Below, one piece after another: positions 1-8,770 of a stretch of DNA of 64,000 bases (positions are counted from its first letter, which is position 1; each line of letters starts with the position of its first letter). Position numbers and translations under genes: made by a program. Under the pieces are notes generated by a model that ran no database searches, had not been told where the DNA came from, and saw nothing but the letters and a program-made list of their open reading frames with translations. This DNA is from Cephaloticoccus sp. (lineage in GTDB: Bacteria > Verrucomicrobiota > Verrucomicrobiia > Opitutales > Opitutaceae), in the NCBI GenBank assembly GCA_030833445.1, contig JAURHD010000007.1, positions 1 to 64,000 of the forward strand. The letters run 5' to 3'.

Positions 1-12
1 TTACCTTTCATG

Positions 13-38
13 GTCTGGGTCCTTTCTGGGGCCCAGAC
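13..38. terminator. Hairpin after the small TPR gene
   Basis: Ten-base arms (13-22 and 29-38) pair with one G-T wobble around a six-base loop. It lies about 30 bases past the stop of the minus-strand gene at 69-446 and could end its transcript. No clear T-run follows on either strand, so this is only a possible terminator. Confidence 0.3.
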
Positions 39-68
39 TAACATCAAAGGTGGCTCAAAATAGCGAGG

Positions 69-446
69 TCAGGTCACTCCGTTGATCAAGGCAACCCGAT
101 CATTGAGTGAGTCCGGTTCAAGCTGCACCAGCCGACGACGCAAGATCATGGCTTCGGGCGAACCTGCCTGCTCAAGCAATTCGGCCGCTACCCGTAAAGC
201 ATGAGTATCCCCCGGGACAGCAGTCAGGGCCACATTGAGCGAGAGTTTGGCGCTGGGGTAATCCTGTTGCTCAATAAAATCTTTGGCCTGCACCAGTGCG
301 CGCTGCTGTTTCCAAATTTTGTAGCGGTTCTTCACGGGCTGGTAGGCGAACCACGCACCCGCCAATAGCACCACAAGTCCCACCACACCCACACGTCTTA
401 GCCAGATTGTCCGTCGCGTAATTTTACGGCTGGTCAAGATTTGCAT
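69..446 (-). CDS. Small membrane-anchored TPR-like protein
   Basis: A 125-residue protein with a basic N-terminus, one membrane segment at about residues 18-35, and a helical region at about 45-115 that reads as one or two tetratricopeptide-like repeats (KDFIEQQDYPSAKLSLNVAL is the clearest). The TPR part probably faces the periplasm. It follows the copper-related gene at 540-1472 on the same strand after about 90 bases. It stops abruptly after one repeat unit, which is short for an anchored TPR protein, so it may be a truncated copy of a longer gene. No other frame stays open beyond the stop. Function unknown. Confidence 0.55.
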   Translation of the reverse strand: MQILTSRKITRRTIWLRRVGVVGLVVLLAGAWFAYQPVKNRYKIWKQQRALVQAKDFIEQQDYPSAKLSLNVALTAVPGDTHALRVAAELLEQAGSPEAMILRRRLVQLEPDSLNDRVALINGVT

Positions 447-539
447 AAAGCCACACTCCGGGTGAATCCACCCGATAATGCAAGCCAGTGTAAGAAGTGG
501 TTTAAATGCCAGAACCTTGCCCCAGCAGAAGGGCCGGGA

Positions 540-1472
540 TTAATCCACCACTTCAAACCAAAAGGGCGCAAACAGCTCCGTTCCATCCATGTTTACCTGG
601 GCCCATGCCACGTAACGGCCGGGATTGGGAATCATAACACGGAACGTCAGGGTAGGTTTCCTTAGATCGGGTTTTACGGACAAATCAATTTCTTGGGGAT
701 GCAGATGGGCAAATCCCGTGCGCGCTTCGTCAAAAGCCACCACATGAGCATAGGCCCCCATCACCGGTTGCAATGGCACTTCCCCTCCTCCGGGATTGGT
801 AATCACCAGTTTCATCGACGCTTCCTTGCCCGCACGAATGGGTGTGCTGTCAGGGCGGAGAGCAAACTGGTAACCAGCGACGGTTGCCTCCCATGAAAGT
901 TGATGCGCGTCACTGATAGTCTCAGCGGTTGGATCCGGTCCGGCGATGTGTAGCACGGTGTTCGCATACAACCCCAGCCCGGTGGCGGCCGGAGTGAAAT
1001 CAGCAAAAAACCGATATTCGCCACCGTATCGCGGGGTAAAGTGAAACGTCCATTTGCCCGGTTCGCGCTGAGGCTGGGGATGCACGTGATGATAATCCAT
1101 CATCTGCGGATCGATGATCATCAGGTGCAGTAACTCGGTGTGCACATTGAGTAGATCCGCCGGCGCAATCGGTTTTCCCGCGTGGGTCTGGAGAGTGAGA
1201 GTGACTTCCGTTAGCTGCCCTGCGACCACATGACCAGTGGTCTGCAGGCTCAGGCTAACCGGTGAGCGCACATTGACCACCGGAAGAAACTGTGGATTCG
1301 CCGGATCGCACATCTGTATAACATTACTGCCCTCAACCCTGAAATCCATGTGGCTCAAATTCGTCCCGGTGGGCAATATCCGGAACACGCCGTAGAGTGC
1401 GACCGCCACAATCGTGATACGCACGACGCGCCATCCATTGCCCGATGAAGTTGATCCGGCGGCCGCGGTCAT
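540..1472 (-). CDS. Membrane-anchored protein with two HxHP modules, probably copper-related
   Basis: About 310 residues. The start is the ATG overlapping the stop of the Sco gene as ATGA; a longer reading adds 13 residues and is less likely. One membrane anchor lies at about residues 17-33. The rest looks like two beta-rich modules: the first carries HHVHP near residues 128-132, the second AHLHP near 255-259, each preceded by another histidine (near 116 and 243). This resembles YtkA/FixH-like domains found beside copper and cytochrome oxidase genes. Translational coupling to the Sco chaperone and proximity to the oxidase cluster suggest a role in copper delivery to the oxidase. The family assignment is from motif reading only. 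Confidence 0.6.
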   Translation of the reverse strand: MTAAAGSTSSGNGWRVVRITIVAVALYGVFRILPTGTNLSHMDFRVEGSNVIQMCDPANPQFLPVVNVRSPVSLSLQTTGHVVAGQLTEVTLTLQTHAGKPIAPADLLNVHTELLHLMIIDPQMMDYHHVHPQPQREPGKWTFHFTPRYGGEYRFFADFTPAATGLGLYANTVLHIAGPDPTAETISDAHQLSWEATVAGYQFALRPDSTPIRAGKEASMKLVITNPGGGEVPLQPVMGAYAHVVAFDEARTGFAHLHPQEIDLSVKPDLRKPTLTFRVMIPNPGRYVAWAQVNMDGTELFAPFWFEVVD

Positions 1473-2356
1473 GACTTGTGCATTTTTGCCACGAAACTCT
1501 TGGGCTCCCAAATCGTGCCGTCCGCCCGATGGATGATGCGGCCCTGCTCGTTGATGAGCAAGGTGGTCAACGTGTGTTTGACGATGCTGCCTTCAAATTC
1601 GGCAATCACCCCGAACTGGGCCAGCAGGTCCTTGATCGCGCGTTCGGGACCAGTTAAGAAACTGAAATTGCCGGTATCGATTCCGCGGGCCTCGGCGTAA
1701 TCGCGGAGGACACCGGGAGTGTCGTATTCAGGATCCAGTGTGATTGAAATCAGTTCGAGATTATCCACCCCCGCATCCTTGGCGAGTTGCTGGGTCTCCA
1801 TCATATTTATGGTGGCCGCCGGGCACATCGTGGCCACGGGGCAGCGCGTATAGATAAAATTGAGCATGATCTGCTTCCCGCGGAAACGGGCACTTTGGAC
1901 CACCTCCCCACTCTGGTCATACAGTGCAAAATCAGGCAGATTCTCGCCCACTTCGCGGTAGGCCCCCCTACCTCGGATCAAGGTATCCTGGCGCAGGGCA
2001 TCGGCACTCGCCTTGAGGGTGCCTTCAGCGACTTGGTCATCGGGCCAGATGTTCTCCAATCGGAAATGACCCGTATCGCTGGGAATCAGTTTCGCCCGTA
2101 TGCGTTGCCCCGGTTTGGCATTGGCTGCATCACCCGCGGAAACGGAAAACTCCATGGTCATCGCCGGCATGTAGTCGGGGATTTCCTCGTGGTTCACCAC
2201 CAGAACATGCTGCACCAAGTCCACGGAAAGGATTTCGCCTCGCAGGGTATAATGCTTGGGCTGGGCGTCTGCCACCGCCTCGGCCGGTTTCTCCGGCGAG
2301 CAGCCCGCCAACAGCAACCCCACCAAGAGTAAAAGGTTCAGGGCATTAGATTTCAT
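1469..2356 (-). CDS. Sco1/SenC copper chaperone with N-terminal CusF-like domain
   Basis: A 295-residue lipoprotein (lipobox LLAGC, Cys19). Residues about 35-105 form a CusF-like domain with the methionine motif YMPAMTMEF (62-70) typical of Cu(I) binding. Residues about 135-290 form the thioredoxin-like Sco domain that delivers copper to the CuA site of oxidase subunit II. The Sco cysteines are Cys172 and Cys178 in RCPVATMCP, with His261 as the third ligand. The gap between cysteines is five residues instead of the usual three. It is transcribed away from ctaA and translationally coupled to the next gene. The Sco call is secure; the gene symbol is left open. Confidence 0.88.
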   Translation of the reverse strand: MKSNALNLLLLVGLLLAGCSPEKPAEAVADAQPKHYTLRGEILSVDLVQHVLVVNHEEIPDYMPAMTMEFSVSAGDAANAKPGQRIRAKLIPSDTGHFRLENIWPDDQVAEGTLKASADALRQDTLIRGRGAYREVGENLPDFALYDQSGEVVQSARFRGKQIMLNFIYTRCPVATMCPAATINMMETQQLAKDAGVDNLELISITLDPEYDTPGVLRDYAEARGIDTGNFSFLTGPERAIKDLLAQFGVIAEFEGSIVKHTLTTLLINEQGRIIHRADGTIWEPKSFVAKMHKS

Positions 2357-2442
2357 AACTATACGGATTCGCCCGGCGAAATAATTGTCAAAGGGTTTGC
2401 GGAAGTTAGCGCGGTCGCTTCTAACTCAAAGTTTCATTGCTC

Positions 2443-3432
2443 ATGGCCAACTCTGCACACTCGCAAACCCCTTCAACCTACCAACCCGGTCTGGCGTGGT
2501 TTGCCACGATCGGTGGTGCTTGGGTGTTTGTCTTGGTCACCTTGGGTGCCTTCACGACCACGATTGGGGCCGGTATGGCCTTCACCGACTGGCCGCTCTC
2601 CAACGGATCGGTCAATCCCCATGGCTGGTTGGAGAATATCGCCATGTTTGCCGAACACTCGCACCGCTTGAGCGGCACGATGATGGGGCTCATTACTCTG
2701 GCGACGGCCCTATGGCTGTGGAAGCGGGAACCTCGGCGCTGGTTGCGCCAACTAGGTTGGGCCGCACTCGCCATCGTGGTGATTCAAGGCCTGCTTGGGG
2801 GCACGCGGGTGTTGCTCGATGCGGTGGCGGTTCCGGGCTTTGAGATGACCCTCGGCCAAATGCTGCGAATTCCCCATGGCATTCTCGCACAAATCTACAT
2901 CTGCTTGTTGATCGCCATTGGCGCGTCGTTGTCGCGCCGATGGATCGCTCAATCCATCCCGGTGAACTGCGCGGTGCGTCGGGCCGGAATGATTTGCGTG
3001 GTCCTGCTGCTACTCCAACTGACCATTGCCGCGACCATGCGCCACAATCATGCGGGTCTGGCCATTCCAAGTTTTCCTTATTCCACCGCCGATGGACATC
3101 TCCTGCCAGGCGCGTGGGACTTTCGGGTGATCCTCAATTTTGCGCACCGCTGCATGGCCTTGGTGCTGTCGGTCGCTTTGGTCTGGTATGCAGTCAAATT
3201 GTGGACGGATCGGGCCAGCACGCTGCTGATGCGCTCCGGAGCCTCAATCATGGTCGGCTTGTTGACCCTGCAAATCCTGTTGGGGGCGCATGTCATCTGG
3301 CAGTTGCGCGAACCGCACGTCACGACCGGTCATGTGGTCGTCGGTGCCTTGTTGCTCGCGGTCACGTTCGGCCTGACCTGGCTGGCCCACCGGGATGTAA
3401 TTGAAGGATCGAATCCCAAACCCATCGCATGA
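2443..3432 (+). CDS. ctaA: Heme A synthase (CtaA/Cox15)
   Basis: A polytopic membrane protein of 329 residues that oxidises heme O to heme A for the oxidase. About eight hydrophobic segments are visible. The histidine motifs expected for heme binding are present: EHSHR near residue 70, PHG near 145, AHR near 235 and GAH near 285. I chose the ATG at 2443 over an in-frame TTG six bases upstream. The stop overlaps the start of ctaB as ATGA, so the two heme A enzymes are translationally coupled. The divergent Sco gene shares the short upstream region. Confidence 0.92.
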   Translation: MANSAHSQTPSTYQPGLAWFATIGGAWVFVLVTLGAFTTTIGAGMAFTDWPLSNGSVNPHGWLENIAMFAEHSHRLSGTMMGLITLATALWLWKREPRRWLRQLGWAALAIVVIQGLLGGTRVLLDAVAVPGFEMTLGQMLRIPHGILAQIYICLLIAIGASLSRRWIAQSIPVNCAVRRAGMICVVLLLLQLTIAATMRHNHAGLAIPSFPYSTADGHLLPGAWDFRVILNFAHRCMALVLSVALVWYAVKLWTDRASTLLMRSGASIMVGLLTLQILLGAHVIWQLREPHVTTGHVVVGALLLAVTFGLTWLAHRDVIEGSNPKPIA

Positions 3433-4307
3433 CCAACTCAACGACAGCCGGATTCGGCGATTATCTGGAGCTGACAAAGCCACGGCTCAGCATGCTGTCC
3501 GTGCTCACTACGCTGATCGGTTACGTGGCGGCGAGACCACCCTGGTTGCCGGTTGAATTCATTTCTTTGATCATCGGCACTTGCCTCGCAGCCGGGGGCG
3601 TCGCCACCCTCAACCAATGGCTCGAAGCCGACACGGACGCCAAGATGCGGCGCACTGCAGACCGTCCGATCCCCTCCGGTAAGATCCCAACCGGATCCGC
3701 GTTTGTGTTGGGTGCCCTCATGTGCGGCGCGTCCTTGGGATTAATGTTCATCAAGGTCAATGGAATGGCCACGTTGTTCACTCTGATCACGATGATATCC
3801 TATGTGGGGTGGTATACGCCGGCAAAACGGTCGTCCCGGTGGTCCACGGAAATCGGGGCGTTGGCCGGTGCCTTTCCTCCTTTGATCGGTTGGTCGGCCG
3901 CAGAGGCCGGAGTTTCCGCTCTCGGTTGGGTCCTCTTCGGCATTCTGGTTTTTTGGCAGATCCCCCACTTCATGGCCATCGCCTGGACTTACCGCCACGA
4001 CTATGCCGCGGTCGATTTTCCCATGCTCTCGGTGCGGGATGAAAATGGCGGCTGGGTAGCCGGTTGGTCCTTCATCAATGCCCTCTTGCTTCTGGCCGTC
4101 AGCGTCGTGCCTGCCTTTCTCGGTCTCACCAGTAACTACTACCTGATTGTCGCCGGCTTGACCGGACTTTGGTTTCTCTGGCGCGCTGCATTGTTTCTCA
4201 GGCCTGTGGGTCGTGACCAAGCCGCCCGGAAATTATTCTACGCCTCCATAATCTACCTACCGATCACCTTGTTTGCACTGGTCGCCGATCGGGTGATTTT
4301 TTTCTAA
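3429..4307 (+). CDS. ctaB: Protoheme IX farnesyltransferase (heme O synthase)
   Basis: A UbiA-family prenyltransferase of 292 residues with about eight to nine membrane segments. It adds a farnesyl chain to protoheme to make heme O, the substrate of CtaA. The two Asp-rich motifs are visible: NQWLEADTDAKMRR near residues 61-74 and a second, DFPMLSVRDENGG, near 196-208. Its start overlaps the ctaA stop. Length matches the family. Confidence 0.95.
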   Translation: MTNSTTAGFGDYLELTKPRLSMLSVLTTLIGYVAARPPWLPVEFISLIIGTCLAAGGVATLNQWLEADTDAKMRRTADRPIPSGKIPTGSAFVLGALMCGASLGLMFIKVNGMATLFTLITMISYVGWYTPAKRSSRWSTEIGALAGAFPPLIGWSAAEAGVSALGWVLFGILVFWQIPHFMAIAWTYRHDYAAVDFPMLSVRDENGGWVAGWSFINALLLLAVSVVPAFLGLTSNYYLIVAGLTGLWFLWRAALFLRPVGRDQAARKLFYASIIYLPITLFALVADRVIFF

Positions 4308-4311
4308 TCTC

Positions 4312-4749
4312 ATGCAAGTTCACGATATTCCGGCCCTCAATGCCACCCTCAACGGCATTGCCACGATCCTACTGACAGCGGGATTTATCTATATCAAGAG
4401 CGGCAATCGCGATGCCCATCGCAAGGTCATGATGAGTGCGGTGATGGTATCGGCCCTCTTTCTGGTCGGTTACGTCACTCATAAAATCATGATTCATGGC
4501 GTGCATACTCCTTTCGGGGGCGAAGGGCTGATTCGCCCGGTGTATTATACGATGCTCGTCTCGCATATCATCCTGGCCATCGCGACTGCCTACTTGGTGC
4601 CGCGGACGTTCCTACTGGCCATCAAGGGTGACTATGACCGCCACCGCGCTTGGGCCCGGTGGACCTTCCCCATCTGGTATTACGTTTCCATTACCGGGGT
4701 GCTGGTCTATTTCTTCCTCTATCAATGGTGGCCCGCGGCCAAGGCATGA
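4312..4749 (+). CDS. DUF420 membrane protein (CtaM-like)
   Basis: A 145-residue protein with four predicted membrane segments and the DUF420 pattern: an early NATLNGIAT stretch, HRKVMMSA near residues 36-43, and a later DRHRAWARWTFPIW motif. Members of this family sit beside heme A and oxidase genes; CtaM of Staphylococcus aureus is needed for an active aa3-type oxidase. It begins four bases after ctaB, so it is probably the last gene of a ctaA-ctaB-DUF420 operon. A strong hairpin follows. Confidence 0.85.
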   Translation: MQVHDIPALNATLNGIATILLTAGFIYIKSGNRDAHRKVMMSAVMVSALFLVGYVTHKIMIHGVHTPFGGEGLIRPVYYTMLVSHIILAIATAYLVPRTFLLAIKGDYDRHRAWARWTFPIWYYVSITGVLVYFFLYQWWPAAKA

Positions 4750-4776
4750 AAAAGCCGGGCAATTGTTGCCCGGCTT
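4749..4776. terminator. Hairpin between convergent DUF420 and azurin genes
   Basis: Perfect 11-bp arms (4752-4762 and 4766-4776) around a three-base loop. On the minus strand the stem runs into a T-run at 4753-4749, so it fits best as the azurin terminator; it could also stop plus-strand transcripts. Confidence 0.8.
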
Positions 4777-4801
4777 GAAGCAGAAGTAAGTAAATTCGAC
4801 T

Positions 4802-5299
4802 TTATTGCACGGTGATCGTGCCCTTCATCCCCAATTGAAAATGACCGGGGAAAGTGCAGATAAACTCATACACCCCGGGCTCACTGAACTTGAGCGTGAT
4901 GGAATCCGATTCCTTGGGTCCCAGCATCTTGGTGTGAGCCACCACCTCTGATTTCTTGGCCTCGGGCACATTGTCTTTACCCATCGCCAGAGGTGCTGCC
5001 GCGATGGCAAAGGCCGCGACATCCGTTCCGGGCTTCAAAACCACCAAATTGTGCGCCATGCCCTGTTTTGGCATCTGCCCAACATTGGTTAAAGTGATCT
5101 TCACTTCCTCGCCTACCTTGAGGTCGATTGAGGTCATATTGTATTTCATCTGGTCGTTGCCGGTCAGCTCGATGACACGGACCCCGGACTCAGCTGCGGG
5201 TGCGGGAGCAGCTACGGCTGCCTGGGCGGTTTCTTTCTTGGCGCAGCCGGTTGCAATGAAGGCAATCAAGGCTGTGGCGATTATCGGGTAGAGTTTCAT
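4802..5299 (-). CDS. Azurin-type blue copper lipoprotein
   Basis: About 165 residues with a signal peptide ending in ATGC, so probably a lipoprotein, followed by an Ala/Pro-rich linker and an azurin domain. The type 1 copper ligands are visible: His in GMAHN, then Cys, His and Met in CTFPGHFQLGM. Azurins carry single electrons in the periplasm; beside this oxidase it may donate to subunit II or its fused cytochrome c. I chose the ATG giving a standard lipoprotein signal. An in-frame TTG at 5362 has an AGGAGG seven to eight bases upstream and would add 21 mostly hydrophobic residues, so the start is not settled. It is divergent from coxB. Confidence 0.88.
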   Translation of the reverse strand: MKLYPIIATALIAFIATGCAKKETAQAAVAAPAPAAESGVRVIELTGNDQMKYNMTSIDLKVGEEVKITLTNVGQMPKQGMAHNLVVLKPGTDVAAFAIAAAPLAMGKDNVPEAKKSEVVAHTKMLGPKESDSITLKFSEPGVYEFICTFPGHFQLGMKGTITVQ

Positions 5300-5539
5300 G
5301 ACAGCACCATAGTGGCGTCGAATGCACCAAATCGCAAAGGTCAATATGGCCAAAAAAACCAATCAACGTCCCTCCTAATGCCCAGGGCACCAAAATTAAT
5401 AAATATTCCGCAGCATTGCAGCCCACCCGGTGAAAAACGAAAGTCCTCCGAATATGGCTTGAAATGGTGGCTTGTTCGCGAACTCTCTTGCGGGTTGGCG
5501 ACCAGTTTGCCGGCATATTCCTTTATCACGACAGCACCC

Positions 5540-6829
5540 ATGCGTTTGCCCTCATTCCTATCAAAACTCGCCCATCGGGGCCTGACCGCCCTTGCTTTGG
5601 GTGGCGTGGCCCTTTTGACGGGTTGCAAACTCAACTTCTGGCAGATGGATGGTCACCAGACCACCATGGTGACCTCCGGACCCGTGGCCGAGTCACAGCT
5701 CCAAGTATTTTACGTGACCTGCTGGGTCACTCTGGTGCTCTTTCTCATCGTCGGCGCAGTGCTGGCCTACGCGACCATCAAATTCAAAGCCCGCAACACG
5801 GCGGACGAGCATGCCGAGGTGCCGCCAGAGGGTCACGGCAATCCCCTGATCGAACTTTCTCTGATTGGCGCATCGGTGCTCGCCTTGGTTTTTATCGCTG
5901 TGCCCACGCTCAAGGCCATCTGGTTCACCTACGATGTGCCCGAAGCCGAAAAGGCCAACGCCTACGAAATTACCGCCACCGGCTATCAATGGTGGTTCAA
6001 ATTTGATTATCCGATTGAGCAAATCGATGGCGTGGGTGCCCTCGCCACCGCCAATGAGCTGGTCATACCCGCGGGACGCCCGGTGCGCGTGAATCTGCGC
6101 ACCAGTGATGTAATCCATTCGTTCTGGGTGCCAAAACTGGCTGGCAAGGTCGACATGATCCCCAACCGCGGTAACCACCTGTGGCTACAGGCCGATGAAC
6201 CCGGCTACTTCTGGGGTCAATGCGCCGAGTATTGCGGCGACTCCCACGCGGTCATGCGTTTCCGGGTCATCGCACTCAACGAACAAGACTTCGCCGACTG
6301 GTTGCAGAATCAAAAGCAATCCGCCCGCACGGTTAAGGCCGATGGCGTTGCTGGTGCTGACCATCCCAAGGTGGAATTCGCCTCATTCAAGCGCAACGAA
6401 TACGGTTATACCGACAAATGGGCCGCCAAGGCCGATGTTTCACCGCTGGATAATTGGAAGCAGCAGCAATTTCCCGCCAAGAATGAAAACCCAGCCCTCA
6501 TTGCGCAGGGCCGCAAGGTCTTCAGTGAAAAAACCTGCATCGTCTGCCACACCGTTACTGGTCACGAAGGCGTGGGCACCAATGGCCCCACCCTGACTCA
6601 CGTTGGCTCGCGCACGACAATTGCCGGAGCCTTGCTGGAGAACAATTCCGAGCAGCTCGCCCGTTGGTTGCATCATCCCGACCAAGTCAAACCCGGCAAC
6701 AAAATGTATTACGGGATCAATGGCATGGCCGGTTACATGAAGCCCGAGGGCGACAAACTGGTGCCCAACATCACCCTGACCGATGACGACGTGACCGCCC
6801 TCGTCGCTTATCTCGAGAGCCTTAAATAA
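5540..6829 (+). CDS. coxB: Cytochrome c oxidase subunit II with fused cytochrome c domain
   Basis: 429 residues. Lipoprotein-like signal (LLTGC, Cys29), two membrane helices at about 55-82 and 101-128, a cupredoxin domain with the binuclear CuA ligands His193, Cys228, Cys232, His236 and Met239, then a C-terminal cytochrome c domain with CIVCH (333-337) and a likely axial Met near 396-400. This is the caa3 arrangement, in which the enzyme carries its own cytochrome c. The upstream extension of the open frame has no signal peptide, so I start at the ATG directly before the signal. First gene of the coxBACD operon. Confidence 0.95.
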   Translation: MRLPSFLSKLAHRGLTALALGGVALLTGCKLNFWQMDGHQTTMVTSGPVAESQLQVFYVTCWVTLVLFLIVGAVLAYATIKFKARNTADEHAEVPPEGHGNPLIELSLIGASVLALVFIAVPTLKAIWFTYDVPEAEKANAYEITATGYQWWFKFDYPIEQIDGVGALATANELVIPAGRPVRVNLRTSDVIHSFWVPKLAGKVDMIPNRGNHLWLQADEPGYFWGQCAEYCGDSHAVMRFRVIALNEQDFADWLQNQKQSARTVKADGVAGADHPKVEFASFKRNEYGYTDKWAAKADVSPLDNWKQQQFPAKNENPALIAQGRKVFSEKTCIVCHTVTGHEGVGTNGPTLTHVGSRTTIAGALLENNSEQLARWLHHPDQVKPGNKMYYGINGMAGYMKPEGDKLVPNITLTDDDVTALVAYLESLK

Positions 6830-6836
6830 TCACCAC

Positions 6837-8768
6837 ATGGACGCTACGGTAAAATCAACCTACACCGGACACGAAGAGCACGCCCCGCAAACCCGGGCCG
6901 CGGTCTTCTGGCGCCCCAGCGCCAAAACCGGTCTCATGAGCTGGCTCACCACGGTGGACCATAAGAAGATCGGTTTTCTTTACGGGGTCTTCGCCTTGTT
7001 CTTCTTTCTGGTGGGCGGCGTCGAGGCGCTCCTCATTCGTCTGCAATTGGCGGTGCCGAACAACGACGTGTTGACGGCCCATCAATACAACCAGATGTTC
7101 ACGATGCACGGCACGACCATGATCTTCCTCGCGATCATGCCGCTGTCCGCCGCCTTCTTTAACTACATCATGCCGCTGCAGATCGGCGCGCGTGACGTGG
7201 CCTTCCCCCGTCTCAATGCCTTCTCCCTGTGGACCTTTGTGGCCGGTGCCGTCATCATCAATCTCGGCTGGTTCATGAAGGATGGTGCCCCGGATGGTGG
7301 TTGGTTTGGTTACGCCCCGCTCACCTCGAAGCTCTACAACCCCGACCACTCGATCGACATGTGGGTAATGGGGCTTCAGCTCCTCGGGGTGGCTTCCATC
7401 GCGGCCTCCCTGAACTTCATTGTCACAATCATCAATATGCGGGCCCCCGGCATGACCATGATGCGCCTGCCGGTATTCACTTGGATGACTTTGATCACCG
7501 CGTTCCTGCTCATCCTGTCGTTTCCCGCGATCACCATCGCCTTAGTCGAATTGATGATGGACCGCCTCTTCGGCACCAGCTTCTTCGAAATCTCCAACGG
7601 CGGTATGCCGATTCTCTGGCAGCATCTTTTCTGGGTGTTCGGTCACCCTGAGGTTTACATTTTGATCCTCCCGGCAATGGGCGTGGTTTCGGAAATCCTA
7701 CCGACTTTCTCCCGCAAACCGTTGTTCGGCTATCCGATTGTCGTCTTCTCCGGCGCAACCATCGGTTTCCTCGGTTTCGCCGTCTGGAGCCACCACATGT
7801 TTACCACCGGCATGGGCACCGTCGCTACGGCCGCCTTCGCCTTGGCCACCATGGCCATCGCCGTTCCGACCGGCGTCAAGATCTTCAACTGGATCGGCAC
7901 CCTCTGGGGCGGTCACCTGCAAATGCGCACACCCATGATGTTCGCCCTCGGCTTCATCTGGATGTTCATGATGGGTGGCTTCTCCGGCATTATGCACTCG
8001 GCCGCTCCGGCCGACGCTCAGCAGCAGGACAGCTATTTCGTCATCGCCCACTTCCACTACGTGTTGATCGGCGGCTCCCTCTTCGGTTTGCTGGCCGGCA
8101 TCCACTACTGGTTCCCGTTGATGTTTGGCCGCAAGGTGAGTGAGTTCTGGGGCAAACTTTCCTTCTGGGTTATCTTTGCCGGCTTCAACGCCACGTTCTT
8201 CCCGATGCATTTCCTCGGTCTGAATGGCATGCCGCGCCGCACCTTCACTTATGACGGCAACCTCGGATGGAATGAGCCCAACCTGATCGCAACCGTCGGC
8301 GCCTTTATCCTAGGTATCGGCGTGGCCATCTACTTCGGCGTGATGATTTATACCTATTTCAAAGGCGAAAAAGTCCGCCGCGATCCATGGGACGCGCGCA
8401 CCCTCGAATGGTCCATCCCCAATCCCCCGCCGGAATACAATTTCGCCGTCACGCCGACCGTGCATGCCCGCGATGCCTTCTGGTATGAAAAGCATCACAA
8501 GGCGGAAATCGCCGTGGAAAAGGCTGAGCACGCCAAGGAAGATGAAGCCCATGGTGGCATCCATATGCCCTTCCAATCCATCTATCCGCTGGTTGCCAGC
8601 GTTGGCCTGTTCGTCATGGGTCTGGGTGTGGCCGTGCTCGGCGGCGGTGCTGCGGTAAAACTGCCGGTTTCCATTGCCGGTATCGCGATCATGTTCATCG
8701 GCATCTTCATGTGGGCCCACGAGGGTAACGAGGGTTACCACATCCATCCGAAGAAGGAGGATCTTTAA
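6837..8768 (+). CDS. coxA: Cytochrome c oxidase subunit I
   Basis: Catalytic heme-copper oxidase subunit, 643 residues. The CuB and tyrosine region FGHPEVYILILP lies near 268-279, SHHMF near 318, and HFHYVLIGG near 405. The Glu within GHPEV and the TGVK lysine of the K channel mark it as an A1-type proton-pumping oxidase. It is longer than the mitochondrial subunit because of extra C-terminal helices, as in other caa3 enzymes. It starts seven bases after coxB. Confidence 0.97.
   Translation: MDATVKSTYTGHEEHAPQTRAAVFWRPSAKTGLMSWLTTVDHKKIGFLYGVFALFFFLVGGVEALLIRLQLAVPNNDVLTAHQYNQMFTMHGTTMIFLAIMPLSAAFFNYIMPLQIGARDVAFPRLNAFSLWTFVAGAVIINLGWFMKDGAPDGGWFGYAPLTSKLYNPDHSIDMWVMGLQLLGVASIAASLNFIVTIINMRAPGMTMMRLPVFTWMTLITAFLLILSFPAITIALVELMMDRLFGTSFFEISNGGMPILWQHLFWVFGHPEVYILILPAMGVVSEILPTFSRKPLFGYPIVVFSGATIGFLGFAVWSHHMFTTGMGTVATAAFALATMAIAVPTGVKIFNWIGTLWGGHLQMRTPMMFALGFIWMFMMGGFSGIMHSAAPADAQQQDSYFVIAHFHYVLIGGSLFGLLAGIHYWFPLMFGRKVSEFWGKLSFWVIFAGFNATFFPMHFLGLNGMPRRTFTYDGNLGWNEPNLIATVGAFILGIGVAIYFGVMIYTYFKGEKVRRDPWDARTLEWSIPNPPPEYNFAVTPTVHARDAFWYEKHHKAEIAVEKAEHAKEDEAHGGIHMPFQSIYPLVASVGLFVMGLGVAVLGGGAAVKLPVSIAGIAIMFIGIFMWAHEGNEGYHIHPKKEDL
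8754..8760 (+). promoter_or_regulatory. Strong Shine-Dalgarno for coxC
   Basis: AAGGAGG inside the last codons of coxA, ten bases before the coxC ATG. It fixes that start and shows that this organism uses the anti-Shine-Dalgarno pairing even though many neighbours lack a clear site. Confidence 0.75.
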
Positions 8769-8770
8769 TC

